Origin: an uncultured Oscillospiraceae bacterium
GTDB taxonomy: Bacteria > Bacillota > Clostridia > Oscillospirales > Acutalibacteraceae
Length of the DNA stretch: 64,000 nucleotides
Assembly (NCBI GenBank): GCA_900546265.1
Contig: URCA01000012.1
Coordinates: 23,439 to 87,438, forward strand
Reading direction: 5' to 3'
Shown here: piece after piece, positions 32,362-40,648 of the stretch
Layout: each line of letters opens with the position of its first letter
How positions within the stretch are numbered: position 1 is the first letter of the stretch
Position numbers and translations under genes: made by a program
Notes under the pieces: model-generated
What the model saw: the letters and a program-made list of their open reading frames with translations, nothing else
The model's database searches: none
What the model was told of the DNA's origin: nothing

Positions 32362-32513
32362 TTTGTATGTCCTCCGTTCTGATGTACTGTATTTTCATCC
32401 AGCGGATACAGGGAAACCACCTGATCCCATTCCGGTGAGTATCCCATGTGCCATCGCCCGATGTATTGGCCCAGGACGTCATAAAGCTCCGTGTCGAATT
32501 CTTCAGTCCACAT
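32346..32513 (-). CDS. 55-residue protein, first gene of the ku operon
   Basis: The minus-strand frame starts with ATG 32513 (MWTEEFDTELYDVLGQYIG) and ends TGA at 32346, overlapping the beginning of ku. AAGGGG lies nine bases upstream and a good promoter lies 41 bases before the start. The sequence is acidic, with three tryptophans and a WHMGYSPEWDQ core. It is too short for most gene finders. Its tight overlap with ku suggests translation coupling or a Ku-linked accessory role. Confidence 0.7.
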   Translation of the reverse strand: MWTEEFDTELYDVLGQYIGRWHMGYSPEWDQVVSLYPLDENTVHQNGGHTKWRQP

Positions 32514-32553
32514 AATAAAGCCCCTTGGATATAGTCTGCCGAAACAGCAGCAA

Positions 32554-32581
32554 ACTATACCCTGTTAAGTAGCTGGCACAA
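32554..32581 (-). promoter_or_regulatory. Promoter of the ku operon
   Basis: On the minus strand TTGTGC (plus 32576-32581) and TATAGT (plus 32554-32559) are 16 bases apart, 41 bases from the first start codon. Confidence 0.6.
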
Positions 32582-32602
32582 TCATGGCATAAAAATGGCA
32601 CA
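32574..32602. repeat. Three TGGCA repeats with an exact 11-bp period
   Basis: TGGCACA, TGGCAT and TGGCACA start at 32574, 32585 and 32596. The array overlaps the ku -35 box and lies about 30 bases from the opposite promoter. One-turn spacing suggests a regulator binding to one face of the helix. Confidence 0.65.
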
Positions 32603-32632
32603 GAAAAATCCGAAATCGATACGGTTTTGCGC

Positions 32633-32661
32633 TTGCCTCGTACAAGACGCCGTGCTATACT
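32633..32661 (+). promoter_or_regulatory. Promoter of the conjugation operon
   Basis: TTGCCT at 32633-32638 and TATACT at 32656-32661 have a 17-base spacer and point into the VirB2-like gene leader. Confidence 0.7.
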
Positions 32662-32671
32662 GAATACGCTT

Positions 32672-32797
32672 CAAGGTATATCCAAAAACAAATACAAAAC
32701 CTGAGACCGCCTTTTCATCAGGCGGTCTCTTTGTGTCGAACCGTCAAACAAGGCGCCCGCATTTTTTGCAGGCGCCTTGTTTTTGTGATATACCTTG
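32672..32797 (+). promoter_or_regulatory. Structured leader with two terminator-like hairpins
   Basis: Just after the predicted start site, CAAGGTATATC (32672-32682) is the exact complement of GATATACCTTG (32787-32797). Between them are hairpin P2 (GAGACCGCC/GGCGGTCTC, 32703-32729, then TTTG) and hairpin P3 (ACAAGGCGCC/GGCGCCTTGT, 32748-32780, then TTTTTG). P1 would close a branched structure, and P3 looks like an intrinsic terminator within the leader, so attenuation is likely. Confidence 0.7.
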
Positions 32798-32828
32798 TCG
32801 CCACATTTATATACAGGGAGGTTCCGTT

Positions 32829-33233
32829 TTGAAAGAGAAAATCCAAATTCACCAACAGCTGTATTCCTCTTTCCCCAGTCGCTCCAAAAGGAGAAAACAC
32901 CTGCTCACAGCCGTCCTAATCCTTTGCATGGCCGTGCTGTTCTGTCTTCCAGCTTTAGCAGTCGGTGAAACTGCTACACCAACGCTATGGGACAAGGCCA
33001 AAACTATTATGCAGGACGTTTATAACAAAATCCTTGGCATTTCCACCATCGCCGGGATCGTCGCCGCTTCCATTGCTCTGCTGCTCATGAACTTCAGCAA
33101 AAACGACCGCACGGTGGGTGAAAGTCGAGCCTGGCTCAAGCGCATTATCGTCAGCTGGGCACTCTTGAACGGCTTGGGATTCATCATGAGTTATATTACG
33201 CCTTTCTTTGCCGACGGCAAATGGACACCGTAA
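32829..33233 (+). CDS. VirB2/TrbC-like pilin or T4SS subunit
   Basis: The protein has 134 residues. The start is TTG at 32829, preceded by GGGAGG. A cleavable-looking hydrophobic segment (HLLTAVLILCMAVLFCLPALA) is followed by two more hydrophobic segments (STIAGIVAASIALLLMNF and IIVSWALLNGLGFIMSYI). Small size, signal and two helices match VirB2/TrbC pilins, and the gene opens the conjugation operon. Sequence identity to named pilins cannot be judged by eye. Confidence 0.7.
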   Translation: MKEKIQIHQQLYSSFPSRSKRRKHLLTAVLILCMAVLFCLPALAVGETATPTLWDKAKTIMQDVYNKILGISTIAGIVAASIALLLMNFSKNDRTVGESRAWLKRIIVSWALLNGLGFIMSYITPFFADGKWTP

Positions 33234-33257
33234 TTTTAGAGAAAGCAGGCGATCTAT

Positions 33258-33827
33258 ATGTTTACATCCATTGAAGAATGGATTCGGCAGGTTATCGATC
33301 AACTGGCAGTAGGGCAGGACGTGTACCTAGCACCCGCCAGCGCTCCTATTCTTCCAGCAAGGGAAATCCACTTAGAAAAGGCATTTATTTCTGAAATTCC
33401 CGCAACCGGCAATACCATTCATATAAAGAAGGCAGACGGAGAAGTGCAGATAGTAGACGTGGATGCAAGAAGCACGGCGTATCTGTATCTGGGCACAGTA
33501 GATATAGACGGAAAAATACAATCCTGGGTTTTTCTTTCCAAAGAAAAATTTTGGGCCTGGTGGGAATGGGTTATCCTGACGGACGAACTAAATCCCTATG
33601 TTAATTTTCGTCAAGGCTCCGTAGACGAAACGCCTACACTAAAGAATCTGCAAATAAGCCGGCTTATAGCAGACGCCCTTATCAACGACAACCTTCGTTA
33701 TCAAAACATGGAATGTACAGGCTGTGAACGCAAAGATTCAGCGGACAAGTCTCTCTGTTCCACATGTATCCGAAGCGGCGCGCTGATGGATCACTGGCAA
33801 GGGGAAAAGCGCTGGTATGAACCATGA
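33258..33827 (+). CDS. Hypothetical protein of the conjugation operon with a four-Cys motif
   Basis: The protein has 189 residues. The N-terminal part is beta-rich and lacks a signal peptide. A Trp-rich stretch (WVFLSKEKFWAWWEWVIL) lies in the middle. The C-terminus has CTGCERKDSADKSLCSTC, two CxxC pairs that could bind zinc. The family is not recognised. It lies between VirB2- and VirB6-like genes and is probably expressed with them, in the cytoplasm. Confidence 0.6.
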   Translation: MFTSIEEWIRQVIDQLAVGQDVYLAPASAPILPAREIHLEKAFISEIPATGNTIHIKKADGEVQIVDVDARSTAYLYLGTVDIDGKIQSWVFLSKEKFWAWWEWVILTDELNPYVNFRQGSVDETPTLKNLQISRLIADALINDNLRYQNMECTGCERKDSADKSLCSTCIRSGALMDHWQGEKRWYEP

Positions 33828-33887
33828 AAAAGTATCGCTGCTACAGAAGATGGGCGGCGTTCCCGATACGAATCAGGAGGATACACA

Positions 33888-34598
33888 ATGGGGATTCTGG
33901 ACGGCATTGTAGCCTGGGTTGCGGAAAAAGTCATGGCTTGTCTCGATTTAGTTACCACCTCTGTGCTGGGGGCACTAGGGTGCAACATGGATGTTTTCAT
34001 TCAATATTTTCCGGCTGCGGAAACGCTTTACGACGTCTTTGTTGCTATCGCTATCGGCTTGGTTTTGCTGAATCTGATATGGCAGCTTTTTAAAAACTTC
34101 GCCGGCGGCCTCGGACTGGAAGTGGAAGATCCCGGAAAACTTGTACTCCGTTCAGCCCTGTTTATCCTGCTGATCTATTTTTCGGATGAGATCGTCGATC
34201 TAGTTCTTAAAATCGGCGGAACGCCATATTCGTCGATTCTTACATCGACCCTTCCTCCCATTAACTTCGCTTCGTTTAATGCTGTTATCACTATGATATT
34301 AGGGGTTGTTGCCAATAGTGTCGTGCTAATTGTTTCGCTTGTTCTGGTATTGATGCTCGCATGGAACTACATCAAACTGCTGTTTGAAGCGGCGGAACGC
34401 TATGTGCTGCTCGGCGTCTTGGTATATACTGCGCCGGTCGCATTCAGCATGGGAGCTTCCCAGTTGACGTCTGGAATTTTTAAAAGCTGGTGCCGCATGT
34501 TGGCAGGGCAGATGTTTCTGCTTTTGATGAACGCTTGGTGTCTGCGGCTGTTCACTTCTATGGTGGGCAGCTTCCTGGCAAATCCTTTGGGAATATAG
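33888..34598 (+). CDS. VirB6/TrbL-like polytopic T4SS membrane protein
   Basis: The protein has 236 residues with five to six hydrophobic segments: about 12-30, 46-68, 82-100, 122-160, 165-180 and 195-225. This matches the VirB6/TrbL inner-membrane channel subunit of Gram-positive conjugation systems. AATCAGGAGGATACACA precedes ATG 33888. It lies third in the operon, upstream of the VirB4 gene, as in related elements. Confidence 0.75.
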   Translation: MGILDGIVAWVAEKVMACLDLVTTSVLGALGCNMDVFIQYFPAAETLYDVFVAIAIGLVLLNLIWQLFKNFAGGLGLEVEDPGKLVLRSALFILLIYFSDEIVDLVLKIGGTPYSSILTSTLPPINFASFNAVITMILGVVANSVVLIVSLVLVLMLAWNYIKLLFEAAERYVLLGVLVYTAPVAFSMGASQLTSGIFKSWCRMLAGQMFLLLMNAWCLRLFTSMVGSFLANPLGI

Positions 34599-34606
34599 GG
34601 GGAATT

Positions 34607-35524
34607 ATGAAAAAGATAAAGCCGTTTATTTTTGCAACCGCCTTGTTTTTCATCCTGTCCTGTGTAGCGGTTGTTCCAGCCGCCGCCCTGACGGAAGAAG
34701 AAGTACAACAACAGGTTGCCACCGAGGGTAGTGCTGCTGTTACCGGGAATATTTTCATCTGGTTCCTCTGCGCCATTGCTTTCCTAAAGGTGTCCCAAAA
34801 GGTGGACAGCTTTATGAGCAGCCTTGGTATCAACGTCGGGCATACCGGCGGCAGCATGCTGGGCGAAGCCATGGTGGCAATGCGCGGCATAGGCTTAGCC
34901 GCCAAAGGGATAACCGGCAAAAGCTTCGGTTCGTCCGGCGGCGGGGGTGTGCCTGCTGACGATGGCGGGAGCGCTGCCTTTGCTGGCGGTCTGGCGGGAA
35001 TTGTGAGTCGGAAAGTCACACAGGGAGCCGCAGCAAGTGTCACCGGGCATGGCGGTCATTTTGCCAGCCGAAAAGCCTTTGAGTCTTCTCTGGCTAAAGG
35101 AGGCACTTTTGCTAACGGGGTCATCGGTTCTGTAGCAAGGGGCAACATCGCAAAAACCGGTTCTATAACTGGAGATACCGCTGTAAAAGCGTTCCAGTCG
35201 TACATAGGGATGCCCGGACAGGACGCAGACACCCCTCCGCTGTACAGCAACATGGAAATCGGCGGCGGGCGGATCACCGGCACAGAAACCTCTGCAGCCG
35301 CTCCGGAAGGAATCCCATTTGCCATGTATAGTGCCGAACAGTATATGGAGCCGGCCGGGGATTTCCGCACGATATCTGCAGCTGACGGCTCAAGGTGGTA
35401 TATGCAGTACGCTCAGGACACGGTAAAGCGGGAACCGTATGAGGCACCAGATGGAAAAATCACCTACCATGAAAGCATTGTCAAGCAGATGCCCACCATG
35501 CCCCGCCGAAAGGATAAGGTGTGA
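34607..35524 (+). CDS. Exported/membrane T4SS-associated protein, Gly/Ala-rich
   Basis: The protein has 305 residues. It has a signal-like N-terminus (KPFIFATALFFILSCVAVVPAAA) and a second hydrophobic segment, ITGNIFIWFLCAIAFLKVSQ. A long Gly/Ser/Ala-rich region follows (about 75-190). AGGGGGAATT precedes ATG 34607, nine bases after the VirB6-like stop. The layout resembles the cytoplasmic extensions found on TrbL-type proteins, split here from the VirB6-like gene. The exact role is unknown. Confidence 0.6.
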   Translation: MKKIKPFIFATALFFILSCVAVVPAAALTEEEVQQQVATEGSAAVTGNIFIWFLCAIAFLKVSQKVDSFMSSLGINVGHTGGSMLGEAMVAMRGIGLAAKGITGKSFGSSGGGGVPADDGGSAAFAGGLAGIVSRKVTQGAAASVTGHGGHFASRKAFESSLAKGGTFANGVIGSVARGNIAKTGSITGDTAVKAFQSYIGMPGQDADTPPLYSNMEIGGGRITGTETSAAAPEGIPFAMYSAEQYMEPAGDFRTISAADGSRWYMQYAQDTVKREPYEAPDGKITYHESIVKQMPTMPRRKDKV

Positions 35525-35527
35525 GCC

Positions 35528-36346
35528 ATGCCGGAACAACCGGACAAGAAGGATTCCGGAGCTGTCCAAAAAAGCGCGCAGGCGGCTCACACCGTTCATG
35601 GCGCGGTAAAAACAGGCAAGGCCATTGCCGGGGCGGCAAAGGGTGCGGCTGTCGGCGGCCCCTATGGAGCGGCTGCAATAGCACTCTGGCAAAACCGAAA
35701 AACCATTGTAAAGATACTTGTAGCCGTTGGTTTTCTATTGTTCCTTCCGATTTTATTTCTCTTGATGCTTCCTTCCATGATTTTCGGCGGGCTGGATTCA
35801 GTTACAGGTAGCGTTCCCATTCTGAACGACAATTCGGCCATCAGGGAAAATATAGCGCAAGCCGACGCTGTTATTTCTGCAGTAATGACGGACAGTCATA
35901 CCGCCGTATTATCGAAGATCCAGGAGGATATAGAGACTCTGGAGGCAGGGATAGAGCATCAGATAATTGATCCGTATGTAGAAACGCTCCCGTTCAACAG
36001 CTCGCTGATTATTTCTCAGTATTGCGTGGCGAACAGCAACTACAAAGCGGTTAATCTATCGGATTTCCAGTATAAGGTTGAGCAGGGAAAGGAACATCTA
36101 TTTACATACGGCAAGGAAATACGAGTGGAATCCATCGTTCAGGACGGGGAGATTGTCGGGGAAAGAACTATCGCGGTATACACTGTGCAATACGCAGGTG
36201 AGGACTACTTTGGAGATACGGTTTTTGCCCTAAACGAAGAACAAAAAGCGTATGCCAGGGATTATGCGGAAAACCTGGAGTTATTTCTCCTTGATCCCTT
36301 GTTAAGCGTTACCTATGAGACAGGAGTAAACGATCATGCCGGATAA
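35528..36346 (+). CDS. Membrane-anchored T4SS protein lacking a hydrolase domain
   Basis: The protein has 272 residues. A basic, Ala/Gly/Lys-rich N-terminus (GAVKTGKAIAGAAKGAAVG) precedes one membrane segment (ILVAVGFLLFLPILFLLMLPSMIF, about 60-83), followed by a beta-rich outer domain of about 185 residues. The N-terminus resembles that of the large peptidoglycan-hydrolase (VirB1-like) proteins of Gram-positive ICEs, but no CHAP or lysozyme motif is present. A VirB8-like role is another option. It overlaps the VirB4 start by 11 bases. Confidence 0.55.
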   Translation: MPEQPDKKDSGAVQKSAQAAHTVHGAVKTGKAIAGAAKGAAVGGPYGAAAIALWQNRKTIVKILVAVGFLLFLPILFLLMLPSMIFGGLDSVTGSVPILNDNSAIRENIAQADAVISAVMTDSHTAVLSKIQEDIETLEAGIEHQIIDPYVETLPFNSSLIISQYCVANSNYKAVNLSDFQYKVEQGKEHLFTYGKEIRVESIVQDGEIVGERTIAVYTVQYAGEDYFGDTVFALNEEQKAYARDYAENLELFLLDPLLSVTYETGVNDHAG

Positions 36347-39149
36347 TTATAAAGAAGAACTGGACACATATACGATTCCCCCGAACTTTATGGAAAGCGG
36401 AACATTGTTTGGAGGAGCCTTTAAGCTACGGAACGCACTAGAAGCCGGAACTCTCGTTCTTGCTATAGGGCTGCCCGTTTTTCGGCTGCCGATTTCTCTG
36501 ACGATGCGCATCATCCTATTATGCCTTACAGCCCTGCCGTTGGGGCTCATCGCGCTTATCGGCGTATCGGGAGAAAGCCTTTCCTCCTTTATCTTCAGCT
36601 TTTTCCGCTTCCTCAAAAAGCGACGAATAGTATCCCAGCCGGCCGAAGAGGATAACCCGACGCAACCCAACGACCTCAAAGGCCATAGGGCTCGTGCCGC
36701 TCGGATACAGACGCCGATGGACTATTTTCCCATCCAGAAGATCGAACATGGGGTCATCTACACCCGTGACCACCGATATGTGAAGGTGCTGGAAGTGACG
36801 CCCATCAACTTTCTGCTCCGCAGCGCCCGGGAACAGCGCAGCATTCTGTATTCCTATGTCCACTATCTGAAAATCAGTCCGGTAAAGGTGCAGATGAAGG
36901 TGCTGACCAAAAAAGCGGACGTCAACCGGCACCTCGAATCCATCCGCCGGGAATTCCAAAACGAAACGGATGAGAAATGCCGGGAGTTGCAGAAAGATTA
37001 CGAAAACCTGATCCGGCAAATCGGCTCTAAAGAGGCCATCACCCGGCGCTTTTTCCTAATCTTTGAGTATGAAGGCTTTGGACGTCATGAGTCCGAGGAA
37101 GAGATGCTATCCGCCCTGATGACAGCGGAACAGACCGCAAAGACATATCTGCTGCAGTGTGGGAACAAAATTGTTGAGCCGGAATCGGAAGATGAAGCGA
37201 CCGTCGAACTGCTGTACGAACTGCTCAATCGGAAAACCAGTACGGAGACGTCGCTGTCTACCCGAAGTAACGAGGTGATTGCCCGACATCTGTTCAGGGA
37301 CGGCACAGACGAACTCGGCGACATACCCGCGGCGGAATTTTTCGCCCCTCCGTCTATGGACTTTCGCCATGCCCATTATCTTCATATTGACGGCACCTAC
37401 TACTCGTATCTGCTCATCCCCTCCTCTGGGTATAAGCCTCGTGTGGCTGCTGGCTGGCTGTCGATCCTGATAAACGCGGGAGAAGGGATCGATGTGGACA
37501 TGTTCCTGTTCCGGCAGCCCAAGGAACAGGTGATTCATAAGCTGGGGCAGCAGCTGCGGATTAACCGCTCGAAAATCCGGGACGTCAGCGACACCAACAC
37601 CGACTTTGATGACCTGGAAGGAGCCATCCGTTCGGGGTATTTCCTGAAAGACGGTCTCGCCGCCAACGAGGACTTCTACTATTTTTCCACCCTGATCACC
37701 GTCACAGCCGGTTCGGTCAAGGAACTGAACTGGCGGATTGCCGAACTGAAAAAGCTCCTGGTTTCCCAGGATCTGAATGCATCCCCCTGCACCTTTCGGC
37801 AGGAGGATGCATTTTTATCCTCGCTGCCCCTGGTATCGTTGGAAAAACATCTATACGCACGTTCTAGGCGGAACATGCTGACCCTGGGCGCCGCCAGCTG
37901 CTATCCCTTCACTTCCTACGAGCTCTGCGATGATACTGGTATCCTGCTGGGGATCAACAAGCATAACAATTCGTTGGTTATTGCCGATCTGTTCAACAGC
38001 CAGATTTACAAGAACGCGAATATGGCCATTCTGGGAACCAGCGGATCCGGCAAATCGTTCACCCTGCAGCTCTTCGCACTAAGACTTCGGCGTAAAAATA
38101 TCCAGGTGTTTATTCTGGCGCCGCTGAAAGGGCATGAGTTTTACCGGGCGGCGCGGAACATCGGCGGAGAAATTATCCAGATATCCCCCTCATCTCCACA
38201 CTGCATCAATGTCATGGAAATCCGCCCGGTAGATACAGCGGCAGCTGAACTGCTGGATGAAGCTGTGATTGAAAAATCCCTGTTAACCGCCAAAATACAG
38301 CGGCTGCATATTTTTTTCGCCCTGTTAATTCCTGATATGACTCACGAAGAACGGCAACTGCTGGATGAAGCTATGATTAAAACCTATGCGTCATTTGGCA
38401 TTACGCATGAGAATACCAGCCTTGTGGACGAAGCCTGCCCGGAACGTTTCAGACCTATGCCCAAGCTTGGGGATCTGCACCAGGAACTTTTGAAAAGCCC
38501 GCAGACAAGGCGACTTGCCAATATCCTCAACCGACTGGTTCACGGTTCCGCCAGCACGTTCAACCAGGATACAAATGTCAACCTGGACAACAAATATACG
38601 GTCCTGGACATTTCCGAACTGACCGGCGATCTGCTGACGGTGGGCATGTTCGTTGCTCTGGATTTCGTATGGGACAAGGCCAAGCAGGATCGCACCAAAG
38701 AAAAGGCCATCTTTATTGACGAAACCTGGCAGCTCATCGGTGCGTCTTCCAACAAACTGGCTGCGGAATACGTGTTGGAGATATTTAAAATTGTTCGTGG
38801 TTACGGCGGAAGCGCCATTTGTGCCACACAGGATTTGGATGACTTTTTTGCCCTCGAAGGCGGCAAATATGGCCGCGGCATCGTCAACAATGCGAAAACC
38901 AAGATCATCCTCAATCTTGAAGACGAGGAAGCACAGAGGGTACAGGAGCTTCTGCATCTATCGGAAGCCGAAACGCTGGCTATCACTCATTTTGAACGCG
39001 GCAACGGTCTGATTTCCACAAACAACAACAATGTCACCGTAGAATTTAAGGCATCCGAACTGGAGAAAGAACTGATTACAACGGATCGGCGGGAGCTGCA
39101 GCAGCTTTTGGAGAAAAAGAAGCGGCAGAATGCTGTGCCGTCTTCTTAA
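36336..39149 (+). CDS. PrgI-VirB4 fusion ATPase of conjugation
   Basis: The protein has 937 residues. Residues 1-100 form a PrgI-like module: YTIPPNFMESGTLFGGAFKLR then two membrane helices. The rest is a complete VirB4/TraE ATPase, with Walker A GTSGSGKS (about 566-573), Walker B AIFIDETWQ (about 791-799), and the arginine/Gln motif ICATQDLDD. In many Gram-positive elements PrgI and VirB4 are separate genes, so the fusion supplies its own membrane anchor. It powers assembly or substrate transfer of the mating channel. Confidence 0.9.
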   Translation: MPDNYKEELDTYTIPPNFMESGTLFGGAFKLRNALEAGTLVLAIGLPVFRLPISLTMRIILLCLTALPLGLIALIGVSGESLSSFIFSFFRFLKKRRIVSQPAEEDNPTQPNDLKGHRARAARIQTPMDYFPIQKIEHGVIYTRDHRYVKVLEVTPINFLLRSAREQRSILYSYVHYLKISPVKVQMKVLTKKADVNRHLESIRREFQNETDEKCRELQKDYENLIRQIGSKEAITRRFFLIFEYEGFGRHESEEEMLSALMTAEQTAKTYLLQCGNKIVEPESEDEATVELLYELLNRKTSTETSLSTRSNEVIARHLFRDGTDELGDIPAAEFFAPPSMDFRHAHYLHIDGTYYSYLLIPSSGYKPRVAAGWLSILINAGEGIDVDMFLFRQPKEQVIHKLGQQLRINRSKIRDVSDTNTDFDDLEGAIRSGYFLKDGLAANEDFYYFSTLITVTAGSVKELNWRIAELKKLLVSQDLNASPCTFRQEDAFLSSLPLVSLEKHLYARSRRNMLTLGAASCYPFTSYELCDDTGILLGINKHNNSLVIADLFNSQIYKNANMAILGTSGSGKSFTLQLFALRLRRKNIQVFILAPLKGHEFYRAARNIGGEIIQISPSSPHCINVMEIRPVDTAAAELLDEAVIEKSLLTAKIQRLHIFFALLIPDMTHEERQLLDEAMIKTYASFGITHENTSLVDEACPERFRPMPKLGDLHQELLKSPQTRRLANILNRLVHGSASTFNQDTNVNLDNKYTVLDISELTGDLLTVGMFVALDFVWDKAKQDRTKEKAIFIDETWQLIGASSNKLAAEYVLEIFKIVRGYGGSAICATQDLDDFFALEGGKYGRGIVNNAKTKIILNLEDEEAQRVQELLHLSEAETLAITHFERGNGLISTNNNNVTVEFKASELEKELITTDRRELQQLLEKKKRQNAVPSS

Positions 39150-39161
39150 AACGCAGGGATT

Positions 39162-39220
39162 GCGATAACAATGCGTATAACATTTCCTATCGCGGCCTTT
39201 ATGCGACAATATTGCGTATA
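39162..39220. repeat. Imperfect 18-bp direct repeat between VirB4 and the next gene
   Basis: GCGATAACAATGCGTATA (39162-39179) and GCGACAATATTGCGTATA (39203-39220) match at 15 of 18 positions with 41-bp spacing. It could be an operator for the downstream GTG-start gene. Confidence 0.5.
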
Positions 39221-39238
39221 GAACCAGGAGGTGGTTTT

Positions 39239-39757
39239 GTGAATACACGGGCAAGCTTATACGCGAACGAGGCGTCGAAGCTGTTGGATACGGTTTCGGC
39301 CTATAAAACCCTGTACACAGAGCAGCTTTTAAGACTGTTTCCTCCCGGAAAGGCGGATACCGTCCGGATGCTGCTGAGACGGCTTGCCAAAGACCACCGG
39401 CTGTATCTGTCAAAGGATGAAACCGTCGCATCGGCCGATCCGATTTTTCCGCTGAACGATAGGCTCATCCGTGCTTTCTGGGTACTGCTCGATTTCATCG
39501 ACAAGACAGAATTTCACGTTCCCGGTATATTTCCGGCACTCATCAGCTTTTTTGCTGGTGAGGAGCTATATGATATACTCCATATCCCGTGGAGGCAGGA
39601 AGGTATGATCCATGCCGCCATTCCTCGGCAGGAAAAGAACCCGCCCAAACGGATCTTGCTGCTTGATGATCTTTCGCAAATGCCGGCGCTGCATATTCCG
39701 AACACAGCCGGATTCTGTATGGTGGATCGGGACGGAAAAGCCGCCTATTACCAGTAA
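39239..39757 (+). CDS. Element hypothetical protein, DUF5697-like
   Basis: The protein has 172 residues from GTG 39239 with AGGAGG upstream. A helical N-terminal half (SLYANEASKLLDTVSAYKTLYTE, then PPGKADTVRMLLRRLAKDHRLYLSKDE) reads like a winged helix. The second half is mixed alpha/beta, ending AGFCMVDRDGKAAYYQ. The arrangement resembles DUF5697 proteins of Firmicutes elements; the name is a cautious guess. The role is unknown, probably regulatory or DNA-binding. Confidence 0.5.
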   Translation: MNTRASLYANEASKLLDTVSAYKTLYTEQLLRLFPPGKADTVRMLLRRLAKDHRLYLSKDETVASADPIFPLNDRLIRAFWVLLDFIDKTEFHVPGIFPALISFFAGEELYDILHIPWRQEGMIHAAIPRQEKNPPKRILLLDDLSQMPALHIPNTAGFCMVDRDGKAAYYQ

Positions 39758-39775
39758 AAACGCTGTAAAAACAGT

Positions 39776-39823
39776 TGCAGAAAACAGGGCCGAGAGCAAC
39801 CGTTCGCTTCCGGTCCTTCTGCT
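39776..39823 (+). terminator. Hairpin with T run 37 bases before the next start
   Basis: GCAGAA/TTCTGC and AGGGCCG/CGGTCCT stack around an AGAGC-containing loop, followed by TTTTT. It stands between two genes of the same orientation, with no room for a separate promoter after it. Confidence 0.6.
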
Positions 39824-39858
39824 TTTTATCTCCCCATAAAGAAAGGACTCTTACTTTT

Positions 39859-40545
39859 ATGAACGAACAGGAATTAAAAAAACGACTCCGTACCGCCCAG
39901 GATACAATCATTCGCCTGAATAACACGGTTATGGCGATGAGTGCCTGTAACGTCAGCCGGTATCCGGCCAATTTTCAGGAGTTGAGTCTGGATGCCGCAG
40001 CCCATGCTGAAAAGCTGGCCTGCAGGCTTCGGGATCTGGTAGGGCGCTATGGCACGATCCAGCTGGAACAGATACTGACGCGCTCTACCGATACACTGGG
40101 GATTACGGTTGCGGTCGATGAAGAAGGAATCGTACAGATCCGGCTCCCACGCCTCCTCCCGAAGTGGAAACAGCATAGCAGCGGTCAATTCTTAACCATG
40201 CCGCTGTTTATTGCTTTGGATACCTATTTGCGGAAGTATCCCCTCCCTCAATTTACCGAGTGTGCGGTCTGCTTCGTCCATGTATACGATGAAACGCTAT
40301 CTCTTGGCCGCGTGCGGGATTATGACAATCTGGAGGTTAAACACATTCTCGACATGGCGGCCGTCTATCTGATGACCGACGACAGCGGAGCCCTATGCGA
40401 TATATACCATACGACCTCCTATGGGAATCAGGACGCGACCCTCCTGTATTTTATGCGGCAGGATCAGCTTCCGGGCTTTATCCTACGGCAAAAAAACCTA
40501 TCCAATTTTTCAGAAAACCAGCAGCCGGATTTGGATACCCACTGA
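39859..40545 (+). CDS. Element hypothetical protein, DUF6100-like
   Basis: The protein has 228 residues. A long N-terminal coiled helix (ELKKRLRTAQDTIIRLNNTVMAMS) is followed by a mixed alpha/beta domain with CAVCFVHVYDETL. AAAGAAAGGACTC precedes ATG 39859. It resembles the DUF6100 proteins of clostridial elements, a guess from layout. No enzymatic motif is evident. It lies between the DUF5697-like and wHTH genes. Confidence 0.5.
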   Translation: MNEQELKKRLRTAQDTIIRLNNTVMAMSACNVSRYPANFQELSLDAAAHAEKLACRLRDLVGRYGTIQLEQILTRSTDTLGITVAVDEEGIVQIRLPRLLPKWKQHSSGQFLTMPLFIALDTYLRKYPLPQFTECAVCFVHVYDETLSLGRVRDYDNLEVKHILDMAAVYLMTDDSGALCDIYHTTSYGNQDATLLYFMRQDQLPGFILRQKNLSNFSENQQPDLDTH

Positions 40546-40648
40546 ATGTGGAAAAATCCAAAAATTTCAAGGGCTCCCGTCCCCTCTGCCGAGGAGCAAT
40601 TTACCCAAGTACAGGGACCTATGGTAAAAAGCTGTGGAGGAAAACGCC

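Larger units (their letters stand above)
32514..32828. other. Divergent control region between the NHEJ and conjugation operons
   Basis: This 315-base stretch contains back-to-back promoters, three 11-bp-spaced repeats and a structured leader for the conjugation operon; each is listed separately. No protein gene is seen. Confidence 0.7.

Noticed and set aside
33817..33912. 31-codon frame (MNHEKVSLLQKMGG...) overlapping the 33258 stop and the VirB6-like start
   Set aside because: It has no ribosome-binding site of its own and overlaps two better genes. It could be a coupled leader peptide but there is no further support.
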